A program made the translations under genes and the position numbers. Below, piece after piece: positions 61,072 to 64,000 of a stretch of DNA of 64,000 nucleotides. A model generated the notes under the pieces. The model was not told where the DNA came from and did not search any database. It was given only the letters and a program-made list of their open reading frames with translations. This DNA is from G963667675 sp965249215 (lineage in GTDB: Bacteria > Chloroflexota > Dehalococcoidia > Lucifugimonadales > UBA3495): the NCBI GenBank assembly GCA_965249215.1, contig CBDFLN010000002.1:496001-560000 (forward strand), given 5' to 3'. The stretch's first letter is position 1, and every line of letters begins with the position of its first letter.

Positions 61072-62298
61072 ATGGCCTTGCTATTTCAATCGTCCCCTAA
61101 ATACCTGCTCACTTCCGAGTCGGTAACCGAGGGGCACCCCGACAAACTGTGCGACCAGATTTCCGACGCCGTCTTGGACGCAGTGTTGAAGGACGACCCC
61201 ATGGGCCGGGTTGCCTGCGAAACTGTCGCGACGAAGAACCTCGTAATGGTCACAGGCGAGATTACCACTGAGTCCAACTTGGACTTTAACGAGATTGCTC
61301 GTAACGTAATCCAGGACATCGGCTATACCAATGTCAAGTATGGGCTGGACGGTAACTCCTGTGGCGTGGTAGCCCACGTCAGCCGGCAGTCCCCCGACAT
61401 CAGCGGCGGCGTTACTACGGCCTTGGAAGAGCGGGGTAATTCCGCGTCCGACGCCCGCCGCGCTACAGGCGCCGGCGACCAGGGAATGATGGTCGGTTTC
61501 GCCTGCAACGAGACCGAAGCGCTGATGCCGCTTACCGTTGACCTGTCCCATCGACTGGTGAAACGGCTGGCCGGCGTGCGTAAAGACGACCTTCTGCCCT
61601 ACCTGGGACCCGATGGCAAATCGCAGGTCACCGTGGAGTATCGCAACGGGAAGCCCCACCGGGTGGATGCAGTAGTCATCAGCACCCAACACGAAGACCA
61701 CCCCAACCGGGACGATTTCAACAAGCGGCTCCGTAACGACATCACCGAGCACGTCATCAAGCCCGTCGCCGGCGAGATGATGGACAACGACACCAAAATC
61801 CACGTCAATCCCAGCGGCTGGTTCGTCGTGGGGGGGCCACAGGGCGACACCGGCCTCACCGGACGGAAAATCCTGGTGGACACCTACGGGGGCATCGCCC
61901 GCCACGGCGGCGGAGCCTTCTCCGGCAAAGACCCCACCAAGGTCGACCGCTCCGGAGCTTACGCGGCCCGCTACGTGGCCAAGAACCTGGTGGCAGCCGG
62001 CTTGGCCGACCGCGTCGAGGTAATCGTGTCCTACGCCATCGGAGTCGCAGACCCCATTTCGGTGTCCGTGGAAACCTTTGACACCAACCACTTTAGGAAC
62101 GACCTTATTGAGGACTTGGTGCGGGAACATTTCGACCTGCGCCCCGGCGCCATCATAGAAGACTTGGACTTGCGGCGCCCCATCTATCGGCAGACTGCGA
62201 CCTACGGCCACTTCGGCCGGAACGAGTTGGACTTGCCTTGGGAACGCACCGATAAGGCCGACTTGCTGCGAAGAGAGGCAGGCCTTTCCGCCGCGTAG
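61072..62298 (+). CDS. metK: S-adenosylmethionine synthetase
   Basis: 408 residues, ATG after GGAGAGATACAA. Makes SAM from methionine and ATP. Motifs: SESVTEGHPDKLCDQISDAV, GAGDQGMMVGFACNET (hexapeptide region), and the phosphate loop GGGAFSGKDPTKVDRS. It is the usual target of SAM-I riboswitches, here the fifth gene of the operon, 41 bases after ahcY. A full-length open frame on the opposite strand is an effect of codon bias. Confidence 0.97.
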   Translation: MALLFQSSPKYLLTSESVTEGHPDKLCDQISDAVLDAVLKDDPMGRVACETVATKNLVMVTGEITTESNLDFNEIARNVIQDIGYTNVKYGLDGNSCGVVAHVSRQSPDISGGVTTALEERGNSASDARRATGAGDQGMMVGFACNETEALMPLTVDLSHRLVKRLAGVRKDDLLPYLGPDGKSQVTVEYRNGKPHRVDAVVISTQHEDHPNRDDFNKRLRNDITEHVIKPVAGEMMDNDTKIHVNPSGWFVVGGPQGDTGLTGRKILVDTYGGIARHGGGAFSGKDPTKVDRSGAYAARYVAKNLVAAGLADRVEVIVSYAIGVADPISVSVETFDTNHFRNDLIEDLVREHFDLRPGAIIEDLDLRRPIYRQTATYGHFGRNELDLPWERTDKADLLRREAGLSAA

Positions 62299-62349
62299 TA
62301 ACGGCATAGACCGTCAACCCCCCACTGCCAACAAAAGGCCCTTCATGCC

Positions 62350-63771
62350 ATGACCAACATAACCTTCGGCACCGACGGCTGGCGCGCCGTCATTGCCCGG
62401 GACTTCACCTTTGACAACGTCGCCCGCTGCGCCCAGGGACTCGCCGACTACCTCCACGCCCGGGGTACGGCATCCAGGGGCCTTGTCGTAGGCTATGACA
62501 CCCGGTTCCTCTCCCGTGATTTTGCCGAAACCGTGGCCCAGGTCGCCGCCGCCAACGGCGTTCCTGTCTACCTCTCCCGCGACCCTGCTCCCACTCCCGT
62601 GCTCAGTTTCAACGTCCTCCACTTGCAGGCCGCGGGCGCAGCCATTATCACCGCCAGCCACAACCCCGGCATCTGGAACGGCTTTAAGTTCAAACCAGAA
62701 TACGCCGGCAGCGCCTCCCAGGAAATTACCGACCACTTGGAGTCCGCTATCAACGCCGCCGCGGAACCCCGATTTCTCGACCTTCAAGAAGCCCGCGACC
62801 AGGGCTTCGTCGTTGACGTCGACCCTGCCCCACCGTACCTGCAGCACATCAACTCCATCGTCGACCTGCCCGCCATCCGCAGCGCCGGCCTGAACGTCTC
62901 CGTCGACGCCATGTTCGGCGCGGGCGGCGGCTACCTGCCCTCCATCCTGGCCGGGGGCGCTACCAAAGTAACCGAAATACACGGCCAACCTAACCCCGCT
63001 TTCCCGGGCATGGCCCAACCTGAGCCCATCGCAACAAACCTGTCCGCACTGATCCAGCGCGTCCAGGACCGCAAATCGTCCATTGGCCTTGCCCTTGACG
63101 GCGATGCCGACCGCATAGGCGCCGTCGACGAGAACGGCCGCTTCATCACCACGTTGGAAGTCTTCTCCCTCCTCGCCCTTTACCTCCTGGAGTCCAAGGG
63201 CCTGCGCGGCCCCATTGTAAAGGGCGTCACCTCGTCATTAATGCTCAATAAGTTGGGCCGGGAGTTCGGCGTAGAAGTGCATGAAATGCCCGTTGGCTTC
63301 AAGAACATCGGCCCGCAGATGTCTCAAGTAGACGCCTTGATTGCCGGCGAGGAAAGCGGCGGATTCGCCTTTCGCGGCCACGTTCCCGAACGCGACGGCA
63401 TCCTCAGCGGCCTCTACCTGCTGGAATACATGGCCCGCACCGGCAACTCCCCCTCCCAGCTGCTGGACCGCCTCTTCACCCGCGTGGGCCCCCACTCCTT
63501 CCACCGCCGAGACCTTATCTTCGACCCTGCAGACCGCGCTCGCCTGGAACAACTCCTCGGGGACGGTAGGTTAACCGAGCTGGCGGGGATGTCTGTACGT
63601 AGCTCCGACCGCGTTGACGGCCGGCGGTTGATGTTCGACGACGCCTGGCTCGCGGCTAGGTTCTCCGGCACCGAGCCTTTGCTGCGGGTCTATGCAGAAG
63701 CCGGCAGCCCCGAGAAAGTGGCGGCATTGCTGGATGCAGCCGTTAGTTATCTGGGTCTCTCCCCAAGCTGA
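62350..63771 (+). CDS. Phosphoglucomutase/phosphomannomutase family protein
   Basis: 473 residues of the alpha-D-phosphohexomutase family: ITFGTDGWRAVIARDFTFDN, phosphoserine Ser103 in ITASHNPGIWNGFK, metal loop LDGDADRIGAVD, sugar loop GEESGGFAFRGH and phosphate loop ARFSGTEPLLRVYAE. Interconverts hexose-1- and hexose-6-phosphates; which sugar is unclear. It follows metK by 51 bases and may be read from the same transcript, ending at a hairpin shared with rpsI. Confidence 0.92.
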   Translation: MTNITFGTDGWRAVIARDFTFDNVARCAQGLADYLHARGTASRGLVVGYDTRFLSRDFAETVAQVAAANGVPVYLSRDPAPTPVLSFNVLHLQAAGAAIITASHNPGIWNGFKFKPEYAGSASQEITDHLESAINAAAEPRFLDLQEARDQGFVVDVDPAPPYLQHINSIVDLPAIRSAGLNVSVDAMFGAGGGYLPSILAGGATKVTEIHGQPNPAFPGMAQPEPIATNLSALIQRVQDRKSSIGLALDGDADRIGAVDENGRFITTLEVFSLLALYLLESKGLRGPIVKGVTSSLMLNKLGREFGVEVHEMPVGFKNIGPQMSQVDALIAGEESGGFAFRGHVPERDGILSGLYLLEYMARTGNSPSQLLDRLFTRVGPHSFHRRDLIFDPADRARLEQLLGDGRLTELAGMSVRSSDRVDGRRLMFDDAWLAARFSGTEPLLRVYAEAGSPEKVAALLDAAVSYLGLSPS

Positions 63772-63785
63772 GCCAGGCAACAAAA

Positions 63786-63811
63786 ATGGCGGCATCTAAA
63801 GATACCGCCAT
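63786..63811 (-). terminator. Terminator between convergent genes
   Basis: ATGGCGG (63786-63792) pairs with CCGCCAT (63805-63811), with an inner ATC/GAT pair. On the minus strand the stem is followed by TTTTTG, so it ends the rpsI transcript; it may also stop the plus-strand operon. Confidence 0.8.
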
Positions 63812-63841
63812 AGTACCAGTCTACCTGGGGCTTTCCCCGAA

Positions 63842-64000
63842 CTAACGCTTGGTGTACTGCGGCGCCCGTCGGGCCCGCTTCAGCCCGTACTTCTTGCTCT
63901 CCTTGATCCGCGCATCCCGGGTTATCAGCCCACGCCTCCGTAACGGCGCTTTCAGGCTGTCGTCGAAGACCACCAACGCCCGGGCAATCCCGTGACCGAT
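63842..64000 (-). CDS. rpsI: 30S ribosomal protein S9 (3' part only)
   Basis: The last 52 residues of S9, running off the window edge: IGHGIARALVVFDDSLK, RRRGLITRDARIKESKKYGL and the basic end KRARRAPQYTKR, whose final Lys-Arg contacts the tRNA in the ribosomal P site. The gene start, and presumably rplM, lie beyond the window. Confidence 0.95.
   Translation of the reverse strand: MGHGIARALVVFDDSLKAPLRRRGLITRDARIKESKKYGLKRARRAPQYTKR

Noticed and set aside
61081..62307. A 408-residue open frame opposite metK
   Set aside because: metK is certain from its motifs; the reverse frame is open because of codon bias and its product resembles nothing.

Overview
The window looks like a chromosome segment of a free-living, probably aerobic, heterotrophic bacterium of the Chloroflexota (Dehalococcoidia/SAR202-like). 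This is inference from gene content: lipoproteins with Thr/Pro-rich or Val-Ile-Lys-Glu linkers after the lipobox, FG-GAP/ASPIC proteins, luciferase-like flavin oxidoreductases, stacked amidases, Rieske oxygenase remnants and acyl-CoA dehydrogenases. No rRNA is present and only one tRNA was found, so the placement is tentative.

Layout. 1-10.7 kb: a partial D-2-hydroxyacid dehydrogenase, a GYD protein, several lipoproteins, a wrecked Rieske oxygenase, a YgjP-like metalloprotease, and a tight minus-strand operon of an S49 protease, a DUF4350-type protein and an internally duplicated lipoprotein. 10.9-14 kb: an aldo/keto reductase whose end is cut by an IS630-type element, then a peptide ABC permease. 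14.2-17.4 kb: a giant fusion of a YraQ/ArsP-like permease with an extracellular FG-GAP/ASPIC region. 17.5-28.3 kb: a long minus-strand catabolic cluster (alpha/beta hydrolase, two amidases with a GatC/AtzG-like partner, two polysaccharide-deacetylase-fold hydrolases, a luciferase-like oxidoreductase, an ABM monooxygenase, a quinone reductase). 28.7-32.5 kb: a composite-transposon-like unit, two IS630-type copies around a hydrolase gene. 32.5-39.3 kb: a second aldo/keto reductase, a membrane-anchored FG-GAP/ASPIC protein and, divergently, a second copy of the permease/FG-GAP fusion. 39.3-47.8 kb: a broken and scattered peptide ABC transporter, a dimethylformamidase-like remnant and a cupredoxin lipoprotein.

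A dead IS3-type element and a tRNA-Val gene (48.85 kb) mark a change of character. To their right the genes are compact, use mostly C-ending codons, carry no insertion sequences and look like core genome: a luciferase-like oxidoreductase, two acyl-CoA dehydrogenases, a single-chain electron transfer flavoprotein, nicotinate phosphoribosyltransferase, then a SAM-cycle operon (mtnA, mtnP, rhodanese, ahcY, metK, then a phosphohexomutase). That operon is led by a clear promoter, a SAM-I riboswitch and an intrinsic terminator. The window ends in the 3' part of rpsI.

The observations I rate highest are the duplicated permease/FG-GAP/ASPIC fusion proteins beside a third FG-GAP/ASPIC protein, the SAM-I riboswitch operon, the hydrolase-carrying IS630 composite with nested small insertions, the amidase/deacetylase cluster, and a tRNA-Val with C instead of U at position 33.
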